DNA from: CAZGKW01 sp964526295
GTDB lineage: Bacteria > Planctomycetota > Phycisphaerae > FEN-1346
DNA length: 15,005 nt
NCBI GenBank assembly: GCA_964526295.1
Contig: CAZGKW010000072.1
Span: 1-15,005, forward strand
Direction: 5' to 3'
The notes under the pieces were generated by a model that was given only the letters and a program-made list of their open reading frames with translations, ran no database searches and was not told the DNA's origin. Positions 7,481-14,806 of the stretch are shown one piece after another. The stretch's first letter is position 1, and each line of letters opens with the position of its first letter. The translations under genes and the position numbers were made by a program.

Positions 7481-7488
7481 GTTCGCGG
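7469..7488 (+). terminator. Perfect 8-bp stem with GTGA tetraloop holding the rhamnosidase stop codon
   Basis: CCGCGAAC (7469-7476) and GTTCGCGG (7481-7488) are exact complements around the loop GTGA (7477-7480), a GNRA-type tetraloop in RNA. The TGA of the rhamnosidase is the last three loop bases. No T-run follows, so it is not a textbook intrinsic terminator. A 3'-end-protecting or pausing structure is equally likely. Confidence 0.5.
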
Positions 7489-7548
7489 TCACGCGCGAAG
7501 GGGCGCCAACAAGTTCGGCACGCGAGCGAGTCGGCGATCGGTGAGCGT

Positions 7549-7571
7549 GCCGGCGTTCTTATGAACGCGGC
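7549..7571 (+). terminator. Second hairpin downstream of the rhamnosidase
   Basis: GCC (7549-7551) plus GCGTTC (7553-7558), with one bulged G, pair with GAACGC plus GGC (7563-7571) around the loop TTAT. Nine base pairs, no T-tract. With the stem-loop over the stop codon, it separates the rhamnosidase from the PDH promoter. Confidence 0.35.
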
Positions 7572-7618
7572 TCGCCTGGCGCTGGGCCCGAAGGCGGGCA
7601 AGCGAAACGCTCGAACGC

Positions 7619-7648
7619 TGGCCATGAAGGGCCCGCCGCGTTTATAAT
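7619..7648 (+). promoter_or_regulatory. Promoter of the pdhABC operon
   Basis: A perfect TATAAT at 7643-7648 stands in GC-rich DNA, with TGGCCA (4/6 to TTGACA) 18 bp upstream at 7619-7624. The predicted start near 7655 gives a leader of about 50 nt to the ATG at 7706, with GGAG 7 nt before the start codon. Confidence 0.6.
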
Positions 7649-7705
7649 GCCCCCGGCATCGAGCGAGCGGGATCGCGACGAAGCCCCAGACACCGGAGCG
7701 CCTGG

Positions 7706-8659
7706 ATGAACAAGAGCGAGATGCTGGACGCCTATTACCGGATGCGGCTCGCCCGCGGGTTCGAGACCCGGGCGGCCGAGCAGTACACGAAGGGCCGCAT
7801 AGGCGGGTTCTGCCACCTCTACACCGGCGAGGAGGCCGTCGCCGTCGGCGCCACCTGGCACCTCCGGGACGAGGACTACACGATCGGGGCCTACCGGGAC
7901 CACGCCTACTACCTGGTCCGGGGGGGCGACCCGAAGCGGTGCATGGCGGAGCTGTTCGGCCACGCCGAAGGCTGCTGCAAGGGCAAGGGCGGGTCGATGC
8001 ATCTGTTTGACTGGGACATCAACTTCCTCGGCGGATACGCCATCGTGGCGGGGATGTGCCCGTTGGCGGTGGGCCTGGGGATGGCCATCCGGACGAAGGG
8101 CGAGGACCGGGTGGTCCTTTGCTTCTTCGGCGACGGGGCGACCAACCAGGGGGTCTACCACGAGGCCCTCAACATGGCCGCCCTCTACGAGCTGCCCATC
8201 GTCTGGGTGTGCGAGAACAACTTCTACGCCATCGGGACGAGCGTCACGCGCTCCAGCGCCGAGGCGTCGATGGCGGAGAAGGCCAAGGCGTACAATATGC
8301 CGAACTGGCGATGCGACGGGATGGATTTCCTGAAGATGCAGTCGGTGACCCAGCGGGCCATCGCCCACGCCCGGTCCGGGGAGGGCCCGGCTTTCGTCGA
8401 GGCCGTCTGCTACCGGTACCGGGGCCACTCGATGTCGGACCCGGCGACGTACCGGTCGAAGGAGGAGGTGGAGTTCTGGCGGGAGCGGGACCCCCTGCCG
8501 TCGCTGAAGAGGCAGATCCGGCACGACTTCGAGATCGGCGACGAACCGTTCGACGAGATCGAGGAGCGGGTCCGCAAGGAGCTGGACGAGGCGGTCGAGT
8601 TCGCCGAGCAAGGAGCGGAGCTCCCGCCCGAGAAACTCTACGAAGACGTGTACGCGTGA
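7706..8659 (+). CDS. pdhA: Pyruvate dehydrogenase E1 component, alpha subunit
   Basis: 317 aa, normal for an E1-alpha of the heterotetrameric (alpha2beta2) type. With E1-beta it decarboxylates pyruvate on thiamine diphosphate and passes the acetyl group to lipoyl-E2 in the cytoplasm. The thiamine-diphosphate motif starts at G142-D-G and ends at N171-N172 (CENNFYAIGT). The loop YRYRGHSMSDPATYR at about 237-250 carries the conserved H241 and S242, the loop that is phosphorylated in mitochondrial enzymes. Near the N-terminus, GGFCHLYTGEEAVAVG is the typical E1-alpha signature. GGAG lies 7 nt before the ATG. First gene of the operon, preceded by a TATAAT promoter. A branched-chain 2-oxoacid or acetoin dehydrogenase E1-alpha is possible, but the FDWDINFLGGYAIV stretch and size fit PDH best. 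Confidence 0.93.
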   Translation: MNKSEMLDAYYRMRLARGFETRAAEQYTKGRIGGFCHLYTGEEAVAVGATWHLRDEDYTIGAYRDHAYYLVRGGDPKRCMAELFGHAEGCCKGKGGSMHLFDWDINFLGGYAIVAGMCPLAVGLGMAIRTKGEDRVVLCFFGDGATNQGVYHEALNMAALYELPIVWVCENNFYAIGTSVTRSSAEASMAEKAKAYNMPNWRCDGMDFLKMQSVTQRAIAHARSGEGPAFVEAVCYRYRGHSMSDPATYRSKEEVEFWRERDPLPSLKRQIRHDFEIGDEPFDEIEERVRKELDEAVEFAEQGAELPPEKLYEDVYA

Positions 8660-8670
8660 GGCGCCCTCGA

Positions 8671-8692
8671 GCGGCGACCGGAAGGTCGCCGC
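8671..8692 (+). other. Intercistronic hairpin between pdhA and pdhB (GGAA tetraloop)
   Basis: GCGGCGACC (8671-8679) and GGTCGCCGC (8684-8692) are perfect complements around GGAA, a GNRA-type tetraloop. It starts 12 nt after the pdhA stop and about 64 nt before the pdhB ATG. It may stabilise mRNA ends after processing or partly terminate transcription. Confidence 0.5.
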
Positions 8693-8755
8693 AGCGACGT
8701 GCCGGGCGCAACGGGCGCCGGGCAGGGCGGTCATGGCACGCAGAGGACTTCCACC

Positions 8756-9733
8756 ATGGCGAAAGCGAGCTACCGCGAGGCGATCAACCAGGCCCTCCAC
8801 GAGGAGATGGAGCGGGACGAGTCGGTCGTCGTCTTCGGCGAGGACGTCGCCCTTTACGAGGGCTCCTTCAAGGTGACCCGCGGCCTCCTCCAGAAGTTCG
8901 GGCCCGAGCGGGTCTTCGACACGCCCATCTCGGAGGCGGCCATCGTCGGGGCGGCCACGGGCGCGGCAATGGGGGGGCTTCGGCCCGTGCCCGAGCTGAT
9001 GACCGTGAACTTCGCCTACCTGGCCATGGACCAGATCTGCAACCACCTCGCCCTGATGCGGTACATGTTCGGCGGCCAGGTGACGCTGCCCGTGACGATC
9101 CGGATGCCCGGCGGGGGCGGGCACCAGCTCGGCAGCCAGCACTCCCACAGCCTGGAGGTGTTCTTCGTCCACACGCCGGGCCTGAAGGTGGTCTACCCGG
9201 CGTGGCCGGCCGATGCGAAGGCGCTCCTGAAGACCGCCATCCGCGACGACAACCCCGTCATCTTCCTGGAGCACGAAACGCTGTATAACTATGAGGATGA
9301 GATGCCAGACGACCTGGGACCGGCCCCCATCGGCGAGGCGGCGATCCTGCGGAAGGGCAAGGACGTCTCGATCGTCGCCTACGGCGGGATGGCCCACGTG
9401 GCGATGGAGGCCGCCGGGAAGCTGGCCGAGGAGACAATCGACGCCGAGGTCGTCGACCTCCGGAGCCTCCGGCCGTGGGACAAAGAGCGGGTGGCCGAGT
9501 CGGTGGCCCGGACGCATCACGCGGTGGTGGTGGAGGAGCCGCCGCCCATGTGCGGCATCGGCGCCGAGGTCTCGGCCAACCTTCACGAGATGGTGTTCGA
9601 CGAGCTGGACGGCCCGGTGCGGCGGGTCTCGGGGGCCGACTGTCCGCTGCCGTACGCTCGCGAGCTGGAACAGTCGGCCATTCCGCATGCCGAGGACGTG
9701 ATCGCGGCCGTCCGGACGGCGCTGAACGTGTAA
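8756..9733 (+). CDS. pdhB: Pyruvate dehydrogenase E1 component, beta subunit
   Basis: 325 aa from ATG 8756, with GAGGA 8 nt upstream. An in-frame start at 8699 would add a 19-residue Gly-rich lead unlike the family and is rejected. It pairs with E1-alpha to form the thiamine-diphosphate site. The start MAKASYREAINQALHEEM is classic E1-beta. DTPISEAAIVGAATGAA at about 55-71 carries the catalytic-site E60. GSQHSHSLE at about 126-134 carries the conserved H129. DLRSLRPWDKE and VVEEPPPMCGIGAEV mark the C-terminal transketolase-C domain, which contacts E2. Full length, no damage seen. Placement between E1-alpha and E2 makes the assignment firm. Confidence 0.94.
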   Translation: MAKASYREAINQALHEEMERDESVVVFGEDVALYEGSFKVTRGLLQKFGPERVFDTPISEAAIVGAATGAAMGGLRPVPELMTVNFAYLAMDQICNHLALMRYMFGGQVTLPVTIRMPGGGGHQLGSQHSHSLEVFFVHTPGLKVVYPAWPADAKALLKTAIRDDNPVIFLEHETLYNYEDEMPDDLGPAPIGEAAILRKGKDVSIVAYGGMAHVAMEAAGKLAEETIDAEVVDLRSLRPWDKERVAESVARTHHAVVVEEPPPMCGIGAEVSANLHEMVFDELDGPVRRVSGADCPLPYARELEQSAIPHAEDVIAAVRTALNV

Positions 9734-9775
9734 CCGGGCTTCACCTGTAAGCTCCGCGTTTGAGCCACCGTTCGC

Positions 9776-9793
9776 CGCCGGGCTTGCCCGGCG
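9776..9793 (+). other. Intercistronic hairpin between pdhB and pdhC (CTTG loop)
   Basis: CGCCGGGC (9776-9783) and GCCCGGCG (9786-9793) are exact complements. In RNA this is best drawn as a 7-bp stem closed G-C over a CUUG tetraloop, a known stable type. It ends 7 nt before the GGAG Shine-Dalgarno of pdhC, so it could affect E2 translation. Confidence 0.45.
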
Positions 9794-9810
9794 TGCCACC
9801 GGAGAAAGCC

Positions 9811-11342
9811 ATGTACGACGTCGCGATGCCGAAGCTCTCCGACAGCATGGAGGTCGGGAAGATCATCGAGTGGAAGGTGGCCGAGGGCGACGAGGTCTCG
9901 GAGGGCGACGCCCTGGCCGAGGTCGAGTCCGACAAGGCCGTCATGGAGCTGGAGTGTTTCCACGACGGGACGGTCTCGGAGATCGTGCACGGCGACGGGG
10001 AGGAGGTGCCGGTGGGCGAAGTGATCGCCTACATCGCCGCTCCGGGCGAGGAGGAGGAGGAGGCGCCGGAGAAGGAGAAGGCCGAAAAGGCCAAGGCGGA
10101 GGAAGAAACCCCGGAGAAGGAAAAGGCGGAGGAGGCCGAGGAGGAGGAGGAGGAGGAAACCCCGGAGAAGGAAAAGGCGGAGGAGGCCGAGGAGGAGGAG
10201 GAAGCCCTGGAGGAGGAGAAGGCGGAGGNNNNNNNNNNNNNNNNNNNNNNNNNNNNNNNNNNNNNNNNNNNNNNNNNNNNNNNNNNNNNNNNNNNNNNNN
10301 NNNNNNNNNNNNNNNNNNNNNNNNNNNNAAGGCGGAGGAGGCCGAGGAGGAGGAGGAAGCCCTGGAGGAGGAGAAGGCGGAGGCCCCCGAGGCCGAAAAG
10401 AAGCCGCCCGAGAAAAAAGAGAAAAAGAAGCCCAAGAAGGGACCCGCGAAGGAGGACGAGCAGGGCGAGCGGGTCCGCATCTCCCCCTACGCCAGGAAGC
10501 TCGCCGAGAAGCTCGACGTCGATTACACCGAGGTCGAGGGCACCGGTGTGGGCGGCCGGATCATGGCCCGCGACATCGAGGAGGTGGCCGGCGGCCACGC
10601 CACTCTCGAAGAGGCCCGCCCCTCGGCCGACGAGGAGCTGCCCGCCGTCGAGGTCTCCGACGAAGAGGCCGACGTCGAGGACGCCCCGTTCCGCCTCCGG
10701 ACCCAGGCCCGCCGGGTCGTCGCCTCGAAGCACGTCATCCCCCACTTCTACGTCACCGCGGCCGCCGACGTGACGCGCCTGCTGGAGCGGAAGGACGAGC
10801 TGAAGGAGGAGCACGGCGCGACCGTGACCCACCTGGTGATGCTCGCGTGCCTGAAGGCCATCGGCGAGGTGCCCGAGGTCAACCGCAGCTACGACCGCGG
10901 CCGGGTCATCAAGTGGAAGCACGTGAACCTGGGCCTGGCGGTCCAGACCGACGAGGGCCTGACGGTGGCGGTGCTGCCGAAGGCCGAGACGCTCTCGCCG
11001 GCGGAGCTGGTCGAGAAGACCGGGCCGCTCGTCGAGCGGGCCCGCCTGGGGAAGCTGAGAGGCGAGGACCGCAAGCACCCCACCTTCACGGTCTCGAACC
11101 TCGGGATGTACGACGTGGAGCACTTCGAGCCGATCATCAACCCGCCCTCGTCGATCACGCTGGCGGTGGCGTCGGCCCTGGCCGAGCCGGTCGTCCGCGG
11201 CGACGGGATCCACGTCGCCCGCGTGATGCGCTTGACGGCGTCGTGCGATCATCGCATGATCGACGGCGTCACGGCGGCGAAGCTGCTCCAGGCCATCACC
11301 GGCCTGCTCGCGGACCCCGACCGGCTGCTGGAGGGGCCGTGA
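9811..11342 (+). CDS. pdhC: Pyruvate dehydrogenase E2 (dihydrolipoamide acetyltransferase), interrupted by an assembly gap
   Basis: E2 is the core of the complex; it carries acetyl groups on a lipoyl lysine and transfers them to CoA. Start ATG 9811 has GGAG 6 nt upstream. One lipoyl domain covers about 1-75, with K42 in VESDKAVMEL as lipoylation site. A long Glu/Lys/Ala-rich linker follows instead of the usual Ala/Pro linker. After the gap come a basic stretch (KKPPEKKEKKKPKK), the E1/E3-binding domain (RISPYARKLAEKLDVDYTEV ... GGRIMARDIEEV), and the acyltransferase domain ending with the active-site motif DHRMIDG. The frame differs across the 100 Ns (codons start at positions 1 mod 3 before, 0 mod 3 after), so the true gap must be 2 mod 3. 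Merging the identical 55-base flanks gives an intact 458-aa protein. The gene is therefore almost certainly not broken. No E3 gene is in the window. Confidence 0.93.
10105..10383 (+). repeat. Tandem repeats encoding the Glu/Lys/Ala-rich linker of E2
   Basis: Two units beginning GAAACCCCGGAGAAGGAAAA lie 51 bp apart (10105 and 10156), encoding ETPEKEKAEEAEEEEEE-like blocks. A second type begins GAAGCCCTGGAGGAGGAG at 10201 and again at 10356 after the N gap, with a 45-bp unit (EALEEEKAEEAEEEE). Purine-rich coding strand. The copy number across the gap is unknown. Confidence 0.8.
10229..10328. other. Assembly gap: 100 Ns inside pdhC
   Basis: Exactly 100 unknown bases, the usual placeholder length. 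Bases 10174-10228 before and 10329-10383 after the gap are the same 55-mer, letter for letter. Confidence 0.98.
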
Positions 11343-11379
11343 GCGGAGCGGCGCCCGCCCCGACCGCGGGAGCGATCCG

Positions 11380-12639
11380 ATGGCCGGAACCCACGCCCGG
11401 CGGCCCTCCGCGAGCGCGCTCGTCTGGATGGGGATGCTGATCGTGTCGGCCGCGGCGTCCGGCGGCGAGCTGGGGCCGGAGGACTTCGTCTTCGACGGGC
11501 CGCTCGGCTCCGCGGGGGCCCGGATCGAGAAGCTCGGGCCCGACCACTTCCGCGTCCGGCTGGGCCACGCCCCGAAGCACCGGACCTGGGCGAACAAGCT
11601 CCAGTTCGAGGTCCCTCGCGGGGCGAAGGGCCATCGCCTCGTCCTCGACGTGACGTTCGACCCGCCCGGCGGCAAGGCCCACTACCTCTTCGACGAGTAC
11701 TTCCACTGCTGGTCCTACGACGGGCGGACGTGGCACCCGGTCCGCTGGCGGGACGAGGGGAAGAAGGAGAACGGCCTGCGGAACCGGCTGGAGTTTCCAC
11801 GGTTCACCGAGGACCGCGTCGTCGTGGGGCACCAGGTGCCCATGTCGGCCGAGGACGTGGGGCGATTCGTCAATGCGTGGCGGGCGGGCCCCCTCGTCGA
11901 GGTGACCGTGCTCGGCCGGTCGCTCGGCGGGCGAGACCTCTATCGCGTGACGATCACCGACCCCGCGAGCCCCCATCCGCCCCCGCGGCGGTGGGTCCAC
12001 TACTTCGCCAACCAGCACCCCGGCGAGCACAACTCCCAGTGGCGGATGGTCGGGATGGTCCGGTGGCTCCTTTCGGACGCCGCCGAGGACGCCCGCAAGC
12101 GGAGCATCTGCCACTTCATCCTGATGATGGGCCCCGACGCCCCGTCGAAGGGATGGTACCGCGTGAACGCCCAGGGCGTCGACATGAACCGGAGCTACCG
12201 GGTCGAGGGGGCGGACCAGGACGAGCAGGCCCACGAGGCGTACCTGTGCCAGAAGGACCTCGAGGGGCTCATGGCCTCGGAGGCCCCGCCGGTCGACGTC
12301 TGGAGCATGCACACCTGGCCCGGCAAGGTCGATCCGATCCTGTACCCCGGGCCCGAGGTCGGGACGGCGGTCGGGCCGTGGACCGACCTGCGGGACATCC
12401 TCGCCCGGCGCGACGAGGCGGGCCTGTTCGACCGGCTCCGGGCCCGCAAGACGCTCGAGAACCTGACGTACTGGACCGGCGGGCCGCACAGGCAGTTCGG
12501 CGTGACGGCCGTCCTGTGCGAGGGGGCGGGAGCCCTCCATACGAAAGAGGAGAACCTCGCGAGCGGCGAGACGCTCATGGCCGCCATCGCCGAGTACTAT
12601 GCGGGCCTTCGCCCCGCCGGGACGGCGCGGTCCGAATAG
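11380..12639 (+). CDS. Exported M14-family zinc carboxypeptidase-like protein
   Basis: 419 aa. The N-terminus has basic residues, then the hydrophobic stretch ALVWMGMLIVSAAASG, with a likely signal-peptidase site after AAA at about 26, so it is probably secreted or periplasmic. Residues about 30-175 form a beta-rich domain (NKLQFEVPRG) resembling the one before the catalytic domain in cytosolic-carboxypeptidase-like M14 proteins. The catalytic domain has zinc ligands H213 and E216 in NQHPGEHNSQW, H311 in WSMHTWPGK, the substrate-binding pair N270-R271 in VDMNRSYR, and the likely catalytic E381 in VLCEGAG. All key residues are present. Family members release C-terminal amino acids or act on murein peptides; substrate here is unknown. 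GGGAG lies 7 nt before the ATG, 37 nt after pdhC. It is probably not functionally tied to PDH. Confidence 0.85.
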   Translation: MAGTHARRPSASALVWMGMLIVSAAASGGELGPEDFVFDGPLGSAGARIEKLGPDHFRVRLGHAPKHRTWANKLQFEVPRGAKGHRLVLDVTFDPPGGKAHYLFDEYFHCWSYDGRTWHPVRWRDEGKKENGLRNRLEFPRFTEDRVVVGHQVPMSAEDVGRFVNAWRAGPLVEVTVLGRSLGGRDLYRVTITDPASPHPPPRRWVHYFANQHPGEHNSQWRMVGMVRWLLSDAAEDARKRSICHFILMMGPDAPSKGWYRVNAQGVDMNRSYRVEGADQDEQAHEAYLCQKDLEGLMASEAPPVDVWSMHTWPGKVDPILYPGPEVGTAVGPWTDLRDILARRDEAGLFDRLRARKTLENLTYWTGGPHRQFGVTAVLCEGAGALHTKEENLASGETLMAAIAEYYAGLRPAGTARSE

Positions 12640-12646
12640 CCGCGCC
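12624..12646 (+). terminator. Hairpin across the end of the carboxypeptidase gene
   Basis: GGCGCGG (12624-12630) pairs perfectly with CCGCGCC (12640-12646). The 9-nt loop contains the TAG stop. No T-run follows, so terminator function is uncertain. Confidence 0.3.
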
Positions 12647-12690
12647 GCAGCCGGCCGTTGTCGACGTACCGACGCACGAAGGAGGACCGA

Positions 12691-14133
12691 ATGCCGCCCA
12701 AAGTCGCGATGATCGGCGCCGGCAGCGTCATCTTCACCAAGACGCTCCTGGCGGACATGATGGCCACGCCTGCCCTCGCCGGGACCGAGTATGCCCTGAT
12801 GAACCGGACCGGGCCGAAGCTGCGGCGGATGGAGGCGTTCGCCCATCGCATGCTCGACGAGAACGACGTCGATGCGGCGGTCACCGCCACGCTCAGCCGC
12901 GGCGAAGCCCTCGCCGACGCCGACTTCGCCGTCGTCATGATCCAGGTCGGCGGCTTCGACGCCTACGGGTGCGACTACGAGGTCCCCCTGAAGTACGGCG
13001 TGGACCAGTGCATCGGCGACACGCTGGGCCCCGGCGGCGTATTCCGGGCGCTGCGGACGGTCCCGCCTCTGGTCGACATCACCCGCGACATGGAGCGGCT
13101 CGCCCGGCCAGGCTGCATCATGCTCCAGTACGCCAACCCCATGGCGGCCAACTGCCTGGCGCTCGGCCGCGCGAGCGACGCCCCCATCGTCGGCCTGTGC
13201 CACGGTGTCCAGACGACGCTCGACCTCATCGCCGGCTACTGCGGCGTCCCGAAGGACGAGATCGTCTATACCTGCGGCGGCATCAATCACATGGACTGGT
13301 TCCTGACGCTCGAGCACGAGGGGCGCGACCTGTACCCGACGCTGCGGGAGCTGTTTGAGAGGCCCGCGTACTACAAGAACGAGAAGGTCCGCGGCGAGGT
13401 GTTCCGCCACTTCGGCTACTTCATGACCGAGTCGACGGGCCACTTGTCGGAATATGTGCCCTGGTTCCGCAAGAACAGGAAGGCCCTCGACCTCTACTGC
13501 GACGAGCCCGGGTTCGGCGGTGAGAGCGGCGCCTACTACACCTACAGCAAGGCCCTCGCCGAGAAGTACAAGGAGCACGATCCGCTGGAGTACGACTCGC
13601 CGAAGATCGAGTCGCGGAGCGTCGAGTACGGCTCCTGGGTCCTGGAGGCCGTCGTCACGGGCCGGCCGTTCCGGTTCATGGGCAACGTCCGCAACGACGG
13701 CTACATCACGAACCTCCCCGACGGGTGCTGCGTCGAGGTCCCGACCTTCGCCGACGAATCGGGCCTGCATCCGGTGCGGATCGGAGACCTGCCCTCGCAG
13801 TGCGCGGCAGCGTGCCGAACGAACGTGAACGTCCAGGTCCTGGCGGCGGAGGCGGCCCTGGCGGGCGACCCGGAGGCGGTGGTCCATGCCTGTGCGCTCG
13901 ATCCACTGACCGGGGCCGTGCTGACGCTGAAGGAGATTCGGGATATGTGCGCCGAGATGCTGGAGGCACAGCGCCCGTGGCTGCCCCAGTTCGAGGGCCG
14001 CCACGTCCGCCCGACGCCGACCATCAGCATCCCGCCGGACACGAAGCCAGCCCCCGTGCCGCTCGACCCGGCCCTGGCCATCCAGAAGCGGTTCTCGACA
14101 CTCATCGAGCAGGAGACAAGCTCGGACGAGTAA
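12691..14133 (+). CDS. Glycoside hydrolase family 4 (alpha-galactosidase/alpha-galacturonidase-like, NAD- and metal-dependent)
   Basis: 480 aa from ATG 12691, with AGGAGG 5 nt upstream. GH4 enzymes cleave glycosides by oxidation at C3, elimination and re-reduction, using NAD and a divalent metal (usually Mn) in the cytoplasm. The Rossmann start is KVAMIGAGSVIFTKTLL. YANPMAANCLAL at about 147-158 and the metal motif C170-H171 (GLCHGVQTT) follow, then the second metal ligand H200 in GGINHMDWFL. ESTGHLSEYVPWFRKN at about 247-262 is typical of the MelA/LplD branch. CHG plus these motifs exclude 6-phospho-beta-glucosidases but do not separate galactosides from galacturonides or glucosides. At the end of the second strand, where GH4 normally has Asp-Ile, this protein reads ALMNRTGPKL, which may alter cofactor preference. 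It lies 51 nt after the carboxypeptidase. Confidence 0.88.
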   Translation: MPPKVAMIGAGSVIFTKTLLADMMATPALAGTEYALMNRTGPKLRRMEAFAHRMLDENDVDAAVTATLSRGEALADADFAVVMIQVGGFDAYGCDYEVPLKYGVDQCIGDTLGPGGVFRALRTVPPLVDITRDMERLARPGCIMLQYANPMAANCLALGRASDAPIVGLCHGVQTTLDLIAGYCGVPKDEIVYTCGGINHMDWFLTLEHEGRDLYPTLRELFERPAYYKNEKVRGEVFRHFGYFMTESTGHLSEYVPWFRKNRKALDLYCDEPGFGGESGAYYTYSKALAEKYKEHDPLEYDSPKIESRSVEYGSWVLEAVVTGRPFRFMGNVRNDGYITNLPDGCCVEVPTFADESGLHPVRIGDLPSQCAAACRTNVNVQVLAAEAALAGDPEAVVHACALDPLTGAVLTLKEIRDMCAEMLEAQRPWLPQFEGRHVRPTPTISIPPDTKPAPVPLDPALAIQKRFSTLIEQETSSDE

Positions 14134-14210
14134 CGTGCCGGCAGTGAGTTCGAGGAGGAGCGCGCGGCGGGCAGTCTTGGCCGCCGGGATACCTGAACGA
14201 AAGGCCCACC

Positions 14211-14777
14211 ATGCTGGATCCGAAGGTCCTCAGGACAATCGACGAGATGGAAGCCTTCCAGGCCGACCGGCCCGACGCCTGGAACGTGCCCCGCGACGAG
14301 GGGTTCCTGCTGCACGGTCTGGCCCTGGCGGCGGGGGCGAAGCGGATCGTCGAGGTCGGCACGAGCTACGGATTCAGCGGCCTGTTCCTCGCCTCGGCGG
14401 CCCGGGCAAACGGCGGCACGCTGGAGACATTCGACGTCGACCCGGCGAAGCACGAGCGGGCCCGGCGGGCGTTCGAGGACGCCGGCCTCGCGGACGTCGT
14501 CCGGCTCCACACGGGCGAGGCAACGGAACTGCTCGCGAAGATCGATCCGGGCGTCGACTTCGCCTTCGTCGACGCGACCAAGTCCGAGACATTCGCCTAC
14601 TGGCGGGTGATGGGGCCGAAGCTCGCCCCGCGCTGTGCCGTGACCCTGGACAACACGCGGACCCACCCGGCGGCGCTGGCGGACTTCGTCGAAATGCTCC
14701 AGGGACGCGACGACTTCACCTACGTGGACCTGCCGATCGGCCACGGCCTGGGTCTGGCTGTCCGGCGCGGCGCGTAG
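14211..14777 (+). CDS. Class I SAM-dependent methyltransferase (O-methyltransferase-like)
   Basis: 188 aa, on the short side for the caffeoyl-CoA/catechol O-methyltransferase-like group. SAM motif I is IVEVGTSYGFSGLFLA at about 46-61. The acidic residue that holds the SAM ribose lies in ETFDVDPAKHERARR. GVDFAFVDATKSE at about 118-130 has the Asp-Ala pair that in this group helps bind a divalent metal, and VTLDNTRTHP follows as the second acidic site. Cytoplasmic, no membrane segment. Substrate unknown; sugar-gene neighbours do not point to one. Start at ATG 14211 is supported by AAAGG 6 nt upstream. It follows the GH4 gene by 77 nt and could be co-transcribed. Confidence 0.8.
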   Translation: MLDPKVLRTIDEMEAFQADRPDAWNVPRDEGFLLHGLALAAGAKRIVEVGTSYGFSGLFLASAARANGGTLETFDVDPAKHERARRAFEDAGLADVVRLHTGEATELLAKIDPGVDFAFVDATKSETFAYWRVMGPKLAPRCAVTLDNTRTHPAALADFVEMLQGRDDFTYVDLPIGHGLGLAVRRGA

Positions 14778-14806
14778 GTTCGTCGTCTGCCCGTGCCATG
14801 TTATTG

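Noticed and set aside
8699..8755. Upstream start for pdhB
   Set aside because: It adds a Gly-rich lead absent from the family; GAGGA is placed for the ATG at 8756.
9760..9810. TTG start for pdhC at 9760
   Set aside because: It would translate through the intercistronic hairpin, and MYDVAMPKLSDSM at 9811 is the normal E2 start with its own GGAG.
10229..10328. Reading pdhC as a frameshifted pseudogene
   Set aside because: The frame difference only reflects the arbitrary 100-N length; merging the identical flanks restores one frame.
5408..14004. Very long minus-strand frames (694, 746 and 902 aa) under the rhamnosidase, pdh and right-hand genes
   Set aside because: Each is the antisense shadow of genes with full catalytic motifs; high GC3 removes stops from the opposite strand. 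No family motifs seen in them.
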